Positions 44,441 through 55,450 are shown, counted from the stretch's first letter. The stretch is 64,000 nt of DNA from Tragulus kanchil (GCA_022376925.1 JAIOJX010000004.1:175737501-175801500); one strand, 5' to 3'. Notes: generated by a model from the letters alone, not told the origin. Translations and numbers: made by a program.

Positions 44441-45237
44441 GTCAGAGGGGCTCTGTTCTAGTTGCGTAACTATGTAGGAGCTCATTGCATACAGTCTCCT
44501 CGCACTCTGACTGACACGCGACAGGGGCGGGGTGGACAGGGGCTCCCAGACGCACATGGGGAAGAGCCCGCAGACTTGGTGTTTTCTGGGCGAGGCTAAG
44601 CTGGCACCCTGGGTAACGGGGGCCAGGCCAGAGGAAATACGCGGCGGGGGGTGTGAGGCGTGGGGAGCGCAAGGGCCTGCCCGTCCCTGCGAAGGGGCCA
44701 CTCGAGACTGACGCCCCTCATACAGCGCAGAACCTGAGACACTCCGGGGCCCCCGAACCAGTCCCGGCCCCACCCTGGGCCTCAGTCTTCCTGTCTGTCT
44801 GATGGGCTTGGCTCCCTCACCTCTCGGCTGCTGTCGAGGGTGGACGTTCTCTTATCTCTCTGGTTCAGCTGGCTGACTTCCAGACAGGTTGTGACTTGGA
44901 CGGTATCATCTGTCCCTTGATTTTTCCAGAAAAGATGCTTTCTTCCCTTCTGTTGAACAATGTGGGCGTCCAGGCTTCTCCCTGCTCCTCCTGCCTCCCC
45001 AGCGTGGCTCACCTGGGCTGGAGGAGGGAGCGGAGGGGGCCCAGCAAGAGGGAGGCTCCCAGGAGGGCACTCAGCTGTCCCTCGCACCACTCGATGTGAA
45101 CCATGGGGACAGTCCTGGGAGCGAGCGGAAACAGGAGTCCGAGCCACATCCAGCTACGCCTGGCAGGGGACGCCGAGCTGCAGGGCTGACCCAAACGGTT
45201 CACCTCAAGCCCTCCGGATGCCCAGGAGTAGTCGGAA

Positions 45238-45348
45238 GACTCTAGCATCCAGTGTCTGTGGGCCAGTCACTCAATCCTTCTGAGCCTCCGTTTTCCTAGC
45301 TATAAAATGGGCAGATATTCGTAATAATACCTAATATTTATGAGCACT
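45238..45348 (+). mobile_element. MIR SINE, second copy
   Basis: Duplicate of 44128-44246. Confidence 0.8.
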
Positions 45349-45350
45349 TG

Positions 45351-45541
45351 GGCTTCCCAGGTGGCGCTACTGGTGAAGAGCCCGTCTGCCCAGCGGGAGA
45401 CACAGGAGTCCTGGGTGCATCAGGAGGATGCTCGGAGGAGAGCATGACAGCCCACTCCAGTGTTCCATGGACAGAGAAGCCTGGCAGCCGACGGTCCACA
45501 GGGGCCGGGAGTCGGACGTGACCGGCGACTTGGCGCGCTGT
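45351..45541 (+). mobile_element. Bov-tA SINE, second copy
   Basis: Duplicate of 44249-44440 with several short deletions. These look like sequencing losses and not evolutionary change. Confidence 0.9.
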
Positions 45542-46583
45542 GAGTCAGGGGGGCTCTGTTCTAGTTGCGTAACTATGTAGGAGCTCATTGCATACAGTCT
45601 CCTCGCACTCTGACTGACACGCGACAGGGGCGGGGTGGACAGGGGCTCCCAGACGCACATGGGGAAGAGCCCGCAGACTTGGTGTTTTCTGGGCGAGGCT
45701 AAGCTGGCACCCTGGGTAACGGGGGCCAGGCCAGAGGAAATGCGCTGCGGGGGGTGTGAGGCGTGGGGAGCGCAAGGGCCTGCCCGTCCCTGCGAAGGGG
45801 CCACTCGAGACTGACGCCCCTCATACAGCGCAGAACCTGAGACACTCCGGGGCCCCCGAACCAGTCCCGGCCCCACCCTGGGCCTCAGTCTTCCTGTCTG
45901 TCTGATGGGCTTGGCTCCCTCACCTCTCGGCTGCTGTCGAGGGTGGACGTTCTCTTATCTCTCTGGTTCAGCTGGCTGACTTCCAGACAGGTTGTGACTT
46001 GGACGGTATCATCTGTCCCTTGATTTTTCCAGAAAAGATGCTTTCTTCCCTTCTGTTGAACAATGTGGGCGTCCAGGCTTCTCCCTGCTCCTCCTGCCTC
46101 CCCAGCGTGGCTCACCTGGGCTGGAGGAGGGAGCGGAGGGGGCCCAGCAAGAGGGAGGCTCCCAGGAGGGCACTCAGCTGTCCCTCGCACCACTCGATGT
46201 GAACCATGGGGGACAGTCCTGGGAGCGAGCGGAAACAGGAGTCCGGAGCCACATCCAGCTACGCCTGGCAGGGGGACGCCGAGCTGCAGGGCTGACCCAA
46301 ACGGTTCACCTGCCCTCCGGCCTCTCAAGCCTCGGGGTCCAACAGACGGCTCACCGCTTGTCCCGCGCGCTGTGCTGGGTGACCAGGCGCCTGCTCACAG
46401 GCCAAGTGGTTCCACCTCAAAGGGCACCTGAGGGCAGAGTAAAAAAACCGGTGCTTAGGAGCGAGGCTGCGGATTCAGCACGGGCGTGGAGGCAGCCCTC
46501 TGTGGCGGGCTGTGCTAACGGCCCCATTCCTCAGACACGGAACCTTCTTAAGGCAGCATCGCTGTCTGCCCGCCCTCTCCTCC

Positions 46584-46822
46584 GTACACCCCATGCGTGC
46601 GTGCTCAGTCACTTCAGTCCTGTCCAACTCTGCGACCCCATGGACTGTAGCCCACCACGCTCCTCTGTCCTTGGGATTCTCCAGGCGAGAATACTGGGGT
46701 GGGTTGCCATGCCCTCCTCCAGGGGATCTTCCCCACCCGGGGACCCGTGTCTCTTATGCCTCCTGCGTTGGCAGGCAGGCTCTTTACCAATAGAGTGACC
46801 TGGGAAGCCTTTGTACACCCCA
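46584..46822 (-). mobile_element. Bov-tA SINE with target-site duplications
   Basis: Reverse element at about 46594-46812: 'gtgctcagtcacttcagtcc', 'tgcgaccccatggactgtag', 'gttgccatgccctcctccag', and the tRNA-like end 'ctctttaccaatagagtgac'. A 10-bp repeat 'gtacacccca' at 46584-46593 and 46813-46822 is its target-site duplication. Confidence 0.93.
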
Positions 46823-46831
46823 CCTACTATG

Positions 46832-47113
46832 AAAAAGGAGCTGGGGCTTCCCTGGTGGTCCAGTGGGTAAAGAGGCCGCCTTGCAGTGCAAGGGGCACCA
46901 GTTTGATCCTTGGCCCGGGAAGATCCCACCTGCCTCAGAGCAGCTGGACCAGTGTGTCCAATTACAAGCCAGTGCTCTGGAGTGCATGTGCCCAGAGCTA
47001 GTGCTCTGCAGCGAGAGATGCCACTGCCAAAGAATAAAAGATGGATGAAAATAAATATGGAAATAAAAGACGCATGATGGGGAAAAAAGTTGAAAAGAAA
47101 AAAAGGAGCTGGG
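46832..47113 (+). mobile_element. CHR-type SINE with target-site duplications
   Basis: Sense element at about 46846-47099: 'cttccctggtggtccagtgg', 'tttgatccttggcccgggaa', 'gctggaccagtgtgtccaat', 'gagctagtgctctgcagcga', then an A-rich tail from 47030. A 14-bp repeat 'aaaaaggagctggg' occurs at 46832-46845 and 47100-47113. Confidence 0.92.
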
Positions 47114-47502
47114 CTGGACTGGGAGCTCACAGACCACAGTGAGAGTGGGGAGAAGGAGGCCAGGGAGGCACGAAGCCCACAGTGAAGTAGTCACTATGCC
47201 AGCATGTCACTGGAACAAGAATAACGGTCATCAAATAAAAGAAAAAGCAAAAAACGGGGGGAGAAAAAAGAGTAGCAGCCAACAGGTGTGTGGGGGCCGG
47301 GCACCCCATGTGGTCCGGGTCCTTGAGGATTCACAGTCGCTGTACCCCCTGCCAGGGACATCTCTGCCCACCTTTACTTAGCCAGGGCACAGGGTCTCTT
47401 ACATGCTTCGTATCTCAGCTCTGCCCCTCACTGGCTGTGGGACTGCAGGCTAATTAGTTACTGCTCTGAGCCTCAGTTTCCACACCTGTCAGTGGGGATA
47501 AC

Positions 47503-47705
47503 TGGGCTTCCCTGGTGGCTCAGCGGTAAAGAATTCTATGAATGCTGCAGCCCCGGGTTCTGTCCCTGGGGCAGGAGGATCCCCTGGAGAAGGAAAGGGC
47601 AACCCACTCCGTTTTCTTGCCTGGGAAACCCCAGAGACAGAAGAGCCTCGCAGGCTATGGCCCACGGGGTCGCAAAGCATTGGGCATGACTGAGCAACTA
47701 AACCA
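47503..47705 (+). mobile_element. Bov-tA SINE
   Basis: 'gggcttccctggtggctcag', 'cggtaaagaattctatgaat', 'ccccgggttctgtccctggg', 'aagggcaacccactccgttt', 'catgactgagcaac'. Inserted in the MIR described at 47400-47880. Confidence 0.93.
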
Positions 47706-47721
47706 CCACAAAAGCGAAAGA

Positions 47722-47771
47722 GTGTGTCAGTCACTCAGTCGTGTTCGACTCTGAGCCACCAGGGAAGCCCT
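47722..47771 (-). mobile_element. Bov-tA remnant in inverse orientation
   Basis: 'agtcactcagtcgtgttcga' is joined directly to the head end 'gagccaccagggaagccc', with the body missing. It faces the intact element to its left, giving a short inverted pair. Confidence 0.75.
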
Positions 47772-48169
47772 AAACAGCAGCAAAAACAACAAACCTAGGC
47801 CTGTTGTAAGGAAGACTTGAGTTAGTGCAGGCAACCTAGCGTGGCTCCTGGCACACATGAGCGCTTAGGAATGTTCTCTAGTGTTAGCCTTCCAGTCCGC
47901 CAGGGTCCCCCTGGAGTCTCCTGAGCGCCTGCTTTGTGCCGGCATCATTCAGGCCCCTCCTGCTCCCCGGGCGAAGCTTCCAGCCTCAGGCCCTGGGGCT
48001 GAGTGTGCAGATCTGACAGGCAGCAGGAAGGGCCTGTGAGAATTGGTGTGTTGGCTCCCACTGCTGGCATGACAGACACCCTGATGAAATATGTCACTTT
48101 AAAACACGTTTCAAAGAGATTTCTGGAAAGCTCTCTTAACCCCTGGGGGCCGTACGTAGCCTGAACTGT

Positions 48170-48310
48170 TGTCAGGTTCTAGTCCGGGATTTGAGAGGGA
48201 GACCTTCCCGTGCCTGGGCCTCCGTTTCCTCATCTGTAAAACGGGCCAGGAATGGTAACCACCCAAGAGGCTGCCCGTGTGAAATGTGCTCTGTAAACTC
48301 AAAAGCACCT
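48170..48310 (+). mobile_element. MIR SINE
   Basis: 'tagtccgggatttgagaggg', 'cctgggcctccgtttcctca', 'tctgtaaaacgggccaggaa', 'gctctgtaaactc'. Copied at 49281-49421. Confidence 0.8.
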
Positions 48311-48769
48311 TGCAGCTGTTGGGATCTTTCAGTTCTGCTTCTGGTCGTTCAGGACACGTCCATGGGCAGGTGCCCGTGTGATGTCCCTGCTGGGTGCTGG
48401 CCCTGCGCGCGGGCAATTTGTCAGGTACCGACTCTGAGTAGTGACCGCACTAAAACCCTCGAATTTTGTGATTTCCAGAGAACGTGGAAGGTTCCCCAGG
48501 CAGCCTGGCCCCTTCCAGGGGAGAAGCTGGTAAGTGTCTTGTCTGCTAGCTCCTTCCACAAATGTTTTGGAAGCAGCCACATGCTGAGGATGATGCGGGA
48601 GAACCAGAGGTCAGCCCTGCCCTCGAGCGCTCAGTCCAGGAGGAAGGGTTTGAAAACCCCACCCCCAATGAGCAGACAGCCAAGGGTCAGGGCTGGCTGA
48701 ACACAAAACCAGGGGGCCCCTCAGAAGATGCTCAGCCATGGGGCAGTAGGCAGAATCGTTTATAAGTGA

Positions 48770-49115
48770 AACTGACTCTTTCCTCTGCTGGGAATCCTTC
48801 CATGGTTCCTGCGTTTGCCTTTGGGAGAAAGTCCCCAAGCCCTTCGGTCTGCACTGTCTTGCTCCAGCTACATCTCCGGCTTACTCGTTTCATTTGAATT
48901 GCACAGACCTCCTTTCCCTTCCTGGAAATCTGCTCACTCCCTCCTGCCTGAGGGCTTTTGCCTGTGATGTGCCCACCGCCTGGAGCTCCCCTTTCCCAAA
49001 CCCCATCGCTTGGCAACTTCCTGTCTGTCCTTCAGGCCTCAGCTCCAATGTCCTGGATCCCCAAGACGGCCTCCTTGACACACCCTCGTGCACCTGCCTG
49101 CCTTCTTACCAGTGT
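48770..49115 (+). mobile_element. L2 LINE 3' region
   Basis: 'agaaagtccccaagcccttc', 'cttgctccagctacatctcc', 'ctgagggcttttgcctgtga', 'cgcctggagctcccctttcc', 'tcaggcctcagctccaatgt'. These follow L2 order. Further copies lie at 49880-50215 and, in part, 51088-51343. Confidence 0.75.
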
Positions 49116-49280
49116 GCGTTTCTCAATTGCTCAGCCCTGGCTCTCTGTGAGAATTGGTGTGTTGGCTCCCACTGCTGGCATGACAGACACCCTGATGAAA
49201 TATGTCACTTTAAAACACGTTTCAAAGAGATTTCTGGAAAGCTCTCTTAACCCCTGGGGGCCGTACGTAGCCTGAACTGT

Positions 49281-49421
49281 TGTCAGGTTCTAGTCCGGGA
49301 TTTGAGAGGGAGACCTTCCCGTGCCTGGGCCTCCGTTTCCTCATCTGTAAAACGGGCCAGGAATGGTAACCACCCAAGAGGCTGCCCGTGTGAAATGTGC
49401 TCTGTAAACTCAAAAGCACCT
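49281..49421 (+). mobile_element. MIR SINE, second copy
   Basis: Duplicate of 48170-48310. Confidence 0.8.
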
Positions 49422-49879
49422 TGCAGCTGTTGGGATCTTTCAGTTCTGCTTCTGGTCGTTCAGGACACGTCCATGGGCAGGTGCCCGTGTGATGTCCCTG
49501 CTGGGTGCTGGCCCTGCGCGCGGGCAATTTGTCAGGTACCGACTCTGAGTAGTGACCGCACTAAAACCCTCGAATTTTGTGATTTCCAGAGAACGTGGAA
49601 GGTTCCCCAGGCAGCCTGGCCCCTTCCAGGGGAGAAGCTGGTAAGTGTCTTGTCTGCTAGCTCCTTCCACAAATGTTTTGGAAGCAGCCACATGCTGAGG
49701 ATGATGCGGGAGAACCAGAGGTCAGCCCTGCCCTCGAGCGCTCAGTCCAGGAGGAAGGGTTTGAAAACCCCACCCCCAATGAGCAGACAGCCAAGGGTCA
49801 GGGCTGGCTGAACACAAAACCGGGGCCTCTCAGAAGATGCTCAGCCATGGGGCAGTAGGCAGAATCGTTTATAAGTGAA

Positions 49880-50215
49880 ACTGACTCTTTCCTCTGCTGG
49901 GAATCCTTCCATGGTTCCTGCGTTTGCCTTTGGGAGAAAGTCCCCAAGCCCTTCGCGGTCTGCACTGTCTTGCTCCAGCTACATCTCCGGCTTACTCGTT
50001 TCATTTGAATTGCACAGACCTCCTTTCCCTTCCTGGAAATCTGCTCACTCCCTCCTGCCTGAGGGCTTTTGCCTGTGCTGTGCCCACCGCCTGGAGCTCC
50101 CTTCCAACCTCATCGCTTGGCAACTTCCTGTCTGTCCTTCAGGCCTCAGCTCCAATGTCCTGGATCCCCCAAGACGGCCTCCTTGACACACCCTGCGTGC
50201 ACCTGCCTGCCTTCT
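49880..50215 (+). mobile_element. L2 LINE 3' region, second copy
   Basis: Duplicate of 48770-49115, with run differences near 49957 and 50097-50110. Confidence 0.75.
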
Positions 50216-50362
50216 TACCAGTGTGCGTGCTCAATTGCTCAGTCCTGACTCTGCTATCCTATGGGCTATAGCCCACTAGGCTCCTCTGTCCATGGGATTC
50301 TCCAGGCAAGAATACTAGAGTCAGAGGCCAAACTTAAAAAAAAAAAAAAGAATACTGGAGTG

Positions 50363-50582
50363 GTGGGCTTCCCTGGTGGTCCAGTGGGTAGAGAGTCCAC
50401 CTTGCAGTGCAAGTGGCACTGGGTCGATCCTTGGCCCGGGAAGATCCCATGTGCCATGGAGCAGCTGGACCAGTGTGTCCAATTAGGAGCCAGCACTCTG
50501 GAGTGCATGCCCCAGAGCTGGTGCTCTGCAATGAGAGGCCACTTCCATGGGAGGCCCATACAGGTAAAAGAATAAAGATGAA

Positions 50583-50664
<82 letters not shown>

Positions 50665-50702
50665 TGATGGGGAAAAAAACTTTAAAAAATGAAAAAAAAA
50701 AA
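50363..50702 (+). mobile_element. CHR-type SINE nested in Bov-tA, with (TA)n(GA)n tail
   Basis: Sense CHR: 'gggcttccctggtggtccag', 'ttgcagtgcaagtggcactg', 'gatccttggcccgggaagat', 'gagctggtgctctgcaatga', then an A-rich tail containing (TA)n at 50586-50620 and (GA)n at 50621-50661. Copied with differences at 51491-51829. Confidence 0.9.
50586..50661. repeat. compound microsatellite (TA)n(GA)n
   Basis: 35 bases of TA followed by 41 bases of GA in the SINE tail. The copy at 51715-51786 has 39 and 33 bases. Confidence 0.95.
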
Positions 50703-50839
50703 AGAATACTGGAGTGGGATGTCATTCCCTTTTCCAAAGGATCTTCCCAACCCAGGGATCAAACCCGTGTCTCCTGTGTCTGCTTCAGGGCTGTTAAGCA
50801 ACGCTTAGTTATGATGCATTGCTCTCATGGCCCCATGGG

Positions 50840-50935
50840 ACCATAAGCTCTGTGACAGCAGGGATCCTTGGGCTCAATGCCTGGTGTATGGTAAGGGCTC
50901 AGTCACTGTCTGTTGAATGAATTTATGATGAGTTT
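50840..50935 (+). mobile_element. L2 LINE 3' end
   Basis: 'ccataagctctgtgacagca', 'gggatccttgggctcaatgc', 'ctggtgtatggtaagggctc', 'actgtctgttgaatgaattt'. L2 terminus. Copies lie at 51964-52059 and 53085-53180. Confidence 0.75.
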
Positions 50936-51490
50936 TAAGGTAAAGAAGCCTTCCTGGAAGTGATGGCATTTGAGTAAGACTTCAAAGAAGGTATACTTTT
51001 AGTCTGTAGGGATGCAGGAAGGGCTTCCTGCTTTGGATAGCAGACAGGCACGTGGCAGGTTCACGGTCCAACCTCGCTGCAACCTTCCTGCACTGTCTTG
51101 CTCCAGCTACATCTCCGGCTTACTCGTTTCATTTGAATTGCACAGACCTCCTTTCCCTTCCTGGAAATCTGCTCACTCCCTCCTGCCTGAGGGCTTTTGC
51201 CTGTGCTGTGCCCACCGCCTGGAGCTCCCTTCCAACCTCATCGCTTGGCAACTTCCTGTCTGTCCTTCAGGCCTCAGCTCCAATGTCCTGGATCCCCCAA
51301 GACGGCCTCCTTGACACACCCTGCGTGCACCTGCCTGCCTTCTTACCAGTGTGCGTGCTCAATTGCTCAGTCCTGACTCTGCTATCCTATGGGCTATAGC
51401 CCACTAGGCTCCTCTGTCCATGGGATTCTCCAGGCAAGAATACTAGAGTCAGAGGCCAAACTTAAAAAAAAAAAAAAGAATACTGGAGTG

Positions 51491-51711
51491 GTGGGCTTCC
51501 CTGGTGGTCCAGTGGGTAGAGAGTCCACCTTGCAGTGCAAGGGGCATTGGTTCGATCCCTGGCCCGGGAAGATCCCATGTGCCATGGAGCAGCTGGACCT
51601 GTGTGTCCAATTACGAGCCAGCACTCTGGAGCACATGCACCCAGAGCTGGTGCTCTGCAATGAGAGGCCACTTCCATGGGAGGCCCATACAGGTAAAAGA
51701 ATAAAGATGAA

Positions 51712-51789
<78 letters not shown>

Positions 51790-51829
51790 TGATGGGGAAA
51801 AAAACTTTAAAAAATGAAAAAAAAAAAAG
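51491..51829 (+). mobile_element. nested CHR-type SINE, second copy
   Basis: Same insertion site as 50363-50702. It differs by about ten substitutions over 150 bases and by the length of the simple-repeat tail, while the flanks are identical. Confidence 0.9.
51715..51786. repeat. compound microsatellite (TA)n(GA)n, second copy
   Basis: 39 bases of TA and 33 bases of GA, a different length from 50586-50661. Confidence 0.95.
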
Positions 51830-51940
51830 AATACTGGAGTGGGATGTCATTCCCTTTTCCAAAGGATCTTCCCAACCCAGGGATCAAACCCGTGTCTCCT
51901 GTGTCTGCTTCAGGGCTGTTAAGCAACGCTTAGTTATGAT

Positions 51941-54183
51941 GCATTGCTCTCATGGCCCCATGGGACCATAAGCTCTGTGACAGCAGGGATCCTTGGGCTC
52001 AATGCCTGGTGTATGGTAAGGGCTCAGTCACTGTCTGTTGAATGAATTTATGATGAGTTTTAAGGTAAAGAAGCCTTCCTGGAAGTGATGGCATTTGAGT
52101 AAGACTTCAAAGAAGGTATACTTTTAGTCTGTAGGGATGCAGGAAGGGCTTCCTGCTTTGGATAGCAGACAGGCACGTGGCAGGTTCACGGCTTACTTGG
52201 CTTGGCAGAGAAGCAGAACGGGACGCGAGAGAGAAGGCTGGAGAGGTGGCTGGGGCCAGACAAGGGCTTTGTGTTCCAGGTGGCTGAGAACGTACTTGAA
52301 TTCTGAAGCTCCTTGGGACCCACAGACAACGTTTGCACTGGCTTCTGGAAACTGTCATGAGCTTGCTGCAGGGAGGGCTGGGCTGGGGAGACAGGCTGCC
52401 ATCCAGAATACCAGCCGGGAGTTGGAGACTCCATTGACTCAGCTGTTTTCTGTTTCCCCGGCATCACACGTGTGCCTTGGAGTTACCCCGGGAGCTCCCG
52501 GGGAGACGCAGTCAGGGATGAGGAACCGCACGGGACATGACTGCCTCCAGAAGACAATCGCCCCGGCGGCGAGGCGGCCGTGCCCGAGGCACTGGAGGGA
52601 GAGACGGAGTGGAGCGGACGCTGCCGTCCCACTTCTCACGCCTGTGTCCTAGTGCCCGCCCCGTGGCCCGGGGGTGGTGATGCTGAGGGACCAGCCGGAG
52701 GCAGAAGGTGGGCGGCAGCAGTGCCCTCAAAGCCCAGCACACGGGGCCCACCTCCGCGTTGCCCTCGGGAGCAGCCGATGTGGCCAGAAGAGCCAAGATT
52801 CTCGAGAATGGACTCAGAGCTACACCTTGGCAGCTGTGTGCCTTTGGGGCATCCTGTTAGCAAGTCTGGGCCTTAGTTTCTTCAGCGGCGAAGCGGGGGC
52901 TCCTTGGGTGTCGTGAAGGTCAACGGCGAGGACAACACATGGGGCCCCAAGCTGGGGCAACGCCGGAGGTGCAGGAAGCAGTGGCTGTATCATGGCTTCA
53001 TTTTTCTCCACGGTTTGAATTCTTCGCAGGAAGCTGGGGTTTCAGGCTTAAAGTGAAGAGCGCATTGCTCTCATGGCCCCATGGGACCATAAGCTCTGTG
53101 ACAGCAGGGATCCTTGGGCTCAATGCCTGGTGTATGGTAAGGGCTCAGTCACTGTCTGTTGAATGAATTTATGATGAGTTTTAAGGTAAAGAAGCCTTCC
53201 TGGAAGTGATGGCATTTGAGTAAGACTTCAAAGAAGGTATACTTTTAGTCTGTAGGGATGCAGGAAGGGCTTCCTGCTTTGGATAGCAGACAGGCACGTG
53301 GCAGGTTCACGGCTTACTTGGCTTGGCAGAGAAGCAGAACGGGACGCGAGAGAGAAGGCTGGAGAGGTGGCTGGGGCCAGACAAGGGCTTTGTGTTCCAG
53401 GTGGCTGAGAACGTACTTGAATTCTGAAGCTCCTTGGGACCCACAGACAACGTTTGCACTGGCTTCTGGAAACTGTCATGAGCTTGCTGCAGGGAGGGCT
53501 GGGCTGGGGAGACAGGCTGCCATCCAGAATACCAGCCGGGAGTTGGAGACTCCATTGACTCAGCTGTTTTCTGTTTCCCCGGCATCACACGTGTGCCTTG
53601 GAGTTACCCCGGGAGCTCCCGGGGAGACGCAGTCAGGGATGAGGAACCGCACGGGACATGACTGCCTCCAGAAGACAATCGCCCCGGCGGCGAGGCGGCC
53701 GTGCCCGAGGCACTGGAGGGAGAGACGGAGTGGAGCGGACGCTGCCGTCCCACTTCTCACGCCTGTGTCCTAGTGCCCGCCCCGTGGCCCGGGGGTGGTG
53801 ATGCTGAGGGACCAGCCGGAGGCAGAAGGTGGGCGGCAGCAGTGCCCTCAAAGCCCAGCACACGGGGCCCACCTCCGCGTTGCCCTCGGGAGCAGCCGAT
53901 GTGGCCAGAAGAGCCAAGATTCTCGAGAATGGACTCAGAGCTACACCTTGGCAGCTGTGTGCCTTTGGGGCATCCTGTTAGCAAGTCTGGGCCTTAGTTT
54001 CTTCAGCGGCGAAGCGGGGGCTCCTTGGGTGTCGTGAAGGTCAACGGCGAGGACAACACATGGGGCCCCAAGCTGGGGCAACGCCGGAGGTGCAGGAAGC
54101 AGTGGCTGTATCATGGCTTCATTTTTCTCCACGGTTTGAATTCTTCGCAGGAAGCTGGGGTTTCAGGCTTAAAGTGAAGAGCG
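51941..54183 (+). repeat. tandem duplication 16 (1121 bp x 2), probable assembly artefact
   Basis: Copy 1 is 51941-53061 and copy 2 is 53062-54182, with no difference that I can see. Copy 1 starts 250 bases before the end of duplication 15, so 51941-52191 has a third copy at 50817-51072. Confidence 0.95.
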
Positions 54184-54369
54184 TGTCAACAAAACAGGAC
54201 GGAACAAAGTCTTTTCCCAGCATGCCTCAGCAGGCGGCCCTGCCTTCCCGTGGAGCCCAACAGGGACGGGGCTCAAAGTCTTGCGCTTTCAAGCAGAAAT
54301 AATCCCAATGGAAAGGCACCTCCCTATTGTTCGCTTCCGATAAAGCGATGCAGGGGCTCTGCGGCCCCA

Positions 54370-54540
54370 CCCGCCTAGGTTCCGACTCCAACTCTGCCTC
54401 CCTGCTTTGTGACTCAGTTTCCTCATCTGCCGAATGAAGAAAGAATAGTATCCACCTCTTAGGGCCGTGGTAAGGATTAAGCAAGTTAATGCAGGTGAAG
54501 TGCTTAGAACACGCCTTTGTCACTATTGTTAGATCACTTC
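54370..54540 (+). mobile_element. MIR SINE
   Basis: 'ctttgtgactcagtttcctc', 'atctgccgaatgaagaaaga', 'cacctcttagggccgtggta', 'aggattaagcaagttaatgc', 'gaagtgcttagaacacgcc'. Sense, single copy. Confidence 0.88.
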
Positions 54541-54559
54541 ATCTTCAGTTTAACACCTG

Positions 54560-54770
54560 GCAGTGCTGTAAGCAACTTGGCGGGGCTCTAGGGCCAGAAG
54601 GCTGAGTTCAAGCCAGCTCTGTGCTTGCTAGCTATGTGACCTCGGCCAAGTCTCTTAACCTCTCTGTGTGTCCCTTTCCTGCTCTGCACAATTGAAGATG
54701 GGCATCCCAGCCTCATAAAGTTGTGGGGAATTGGCTAGGTAAGGAACCCCGCTTCCTGAAGGCAGGCAGA
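54560..54770 (+). mobile_element. MIR SINE
   Basis: 'ggctgagttcaagccagctc', 'gctagctatgtgacctcggc', 'caagtctcttaacctctctg', 'cctcataaagttgtgg'. Nearly full length, behind another MIR. Confidence 0.88.
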
Positions 54771-55279
54771 CCACTCAGCCCCTCTTCCCACCCATTGCAA
54801 TGTGAAGAAGTGAAACTCTGAGCCATGGGATGATTTGCTGAAGGACACACGTCACTGAGACCAAGCTAGGCCCCCAGCTCAGTGCCCTGTGCTGGGCCAC
54901 TATGCCAGGGACTTCCCTGGGAGACTCGAGCCACTGGTGGCAGAAGCAGTGAGCGGGCTGAAGGGTGATGTCCGGAGCAGCTGGGCGGCAGGGGCCTCCC
55001 CTGCTTAGCTGTGTCTCCTCCTCTATTAGAGGGCGCTGATGTCTGGCTCCTGCTGCTTGGTGGGCTGGCCTTGGTCTTCCAGATGTGGGTCTGAGGGTCC
55101 AACGCCTACAAACTGTCCAGACTCCAGGGCTTCACGGTGTTACTCTGGGGAAAGGCTGGTGCCAACCCTGCTGTCCCCTCACGTCCCTTTCTCTGTCTGC
55201 CTGCAAACATTGAGGCCCGCCAACTGTCCGTGGCCTACCACCTGTTCGTATCAGTCCGCCTTTCCAGTGTTTACTGAGT
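54771..55279. other. unique non-coding DNA
   Basis: No recognisable repeat beyond a weak antisense MIR-like phrase near 54800-54860. No exon. Confidence 0.35.
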
Positions 55280-55450
55280 GTTGGGAAACTTGGTGGTTAA
55301 GAGTGCAACTTCTAAAGACCCGGGTTCAAATCCCAGCTTGGCCTCTTCCGAACAGTGTGACTTGGAGCAAGCTGTCCAGCTCTCTGCACCCGAGTGGCCC
55401 TGTTTGTAAAGTGGGGGTGGGACAGTCCCAACTTCATCATGCCGCTGTAA
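55280..55450 (+). mobile_element. MIR SINE
   Basis: 'cttggtggttaagagtgcaa', 'acccgggttcaaatcccagc', 'acagtgtgacttggagcaag', 'ctgtttgtaaagtgggggtg'. The tRNA-like head is clearly visible. Confidence 0.88.

Larger units (their letters stand above)
44124..46325 (+). repeat. tandem duplication 13 (about 1.1 kb x 2), probable assembly artefact
   Basis: Copy 1 is about 44124-45233 and copy 2 about 45234-46325. Copy 2's head shows repeated losses within the Bov-tA (near 45392, 45500-45540). The tail of copy 1 (45190-45233) is garbled relative to 46300-46325. The middle is identical at offset 1103. Confidence 0.93.
47400..47880 (+). mobile_element. MIR SINE split by a Bov-tA insertion
   Basis: The left part at 47400-47500 ('gtatctcagctctgccc', 'ctgctctgagcctcagtttc', 'ctgtcagtggggataac') continues after the insertion at about 47795-47880 ('ggcctgttgtaaggaagact', 'agtgcaggcaacctagcg', 'gctcctggcacac'). 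The interval between holds the two Bov-tA pieces. Confidence 0.75.
48034..50253 (+). repeat. tandem duplication 14 (1111 bp x 2), probable assembly artefact
   Basis: Copy 1 is about 48034-49144 and copy 2 about 49145-50253. The first 750 bases are identical. Later positions differ by run losses in copy 2 (near 49820 and 50097) and in copy 1's tail near 49125-49144. Its last 290 bases are copied again by duplication 15. Confidence 0.94.
50222..50795 (-). mobile_element. Bov-tA SINE interrupted by a CHR SINE
   Basis: The reverse Bov-tA starts at 50222 ('gtgctcaattgctcagtcc', 'gtccatgggattctccaggc', 'aagaatactagagtcag') and resumes at about 50703 ('gaatactggagtgggatgtc', 'aaaggatcttcccaacccag', 'ggatcaaacccgtgtctcct'). 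The phrase 'gaatactggagtgg' flanks the insert on both sides as its target-site duplication. Confidence 0.85.
51350..51919 (-). mobile_element. interrupted Bov-tA SINE, second copy
   Basis: Duplicate of 50222-50795, again split by the CHR SINE at about 51491-51829. Confidence 0.85.
49960..52191 (+). repeat. tandem duplication 15 (1128 bp x 2), probable assembly artefact
   Basis: Copy 1 is about 49960-51087 and copy 2 about 51088-52191. They are identical except inside the CHR SINE and its simple-repeat tail (50410-50662 against 51538-51786), where there is a cluster of substitutions and length changes. The tail of copy 1 (51072-51087) is garbled. Confidence 0.93.

Noticed and set aside
6466..51919. 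tRNA genes
   Set aside because: The tRNA-like heads (A/B-box words such as 'gggttcgatccctgg') belong to SINEs, as the following Bov-A or CHR bodies show. No free-standing cloverleaf was seen.
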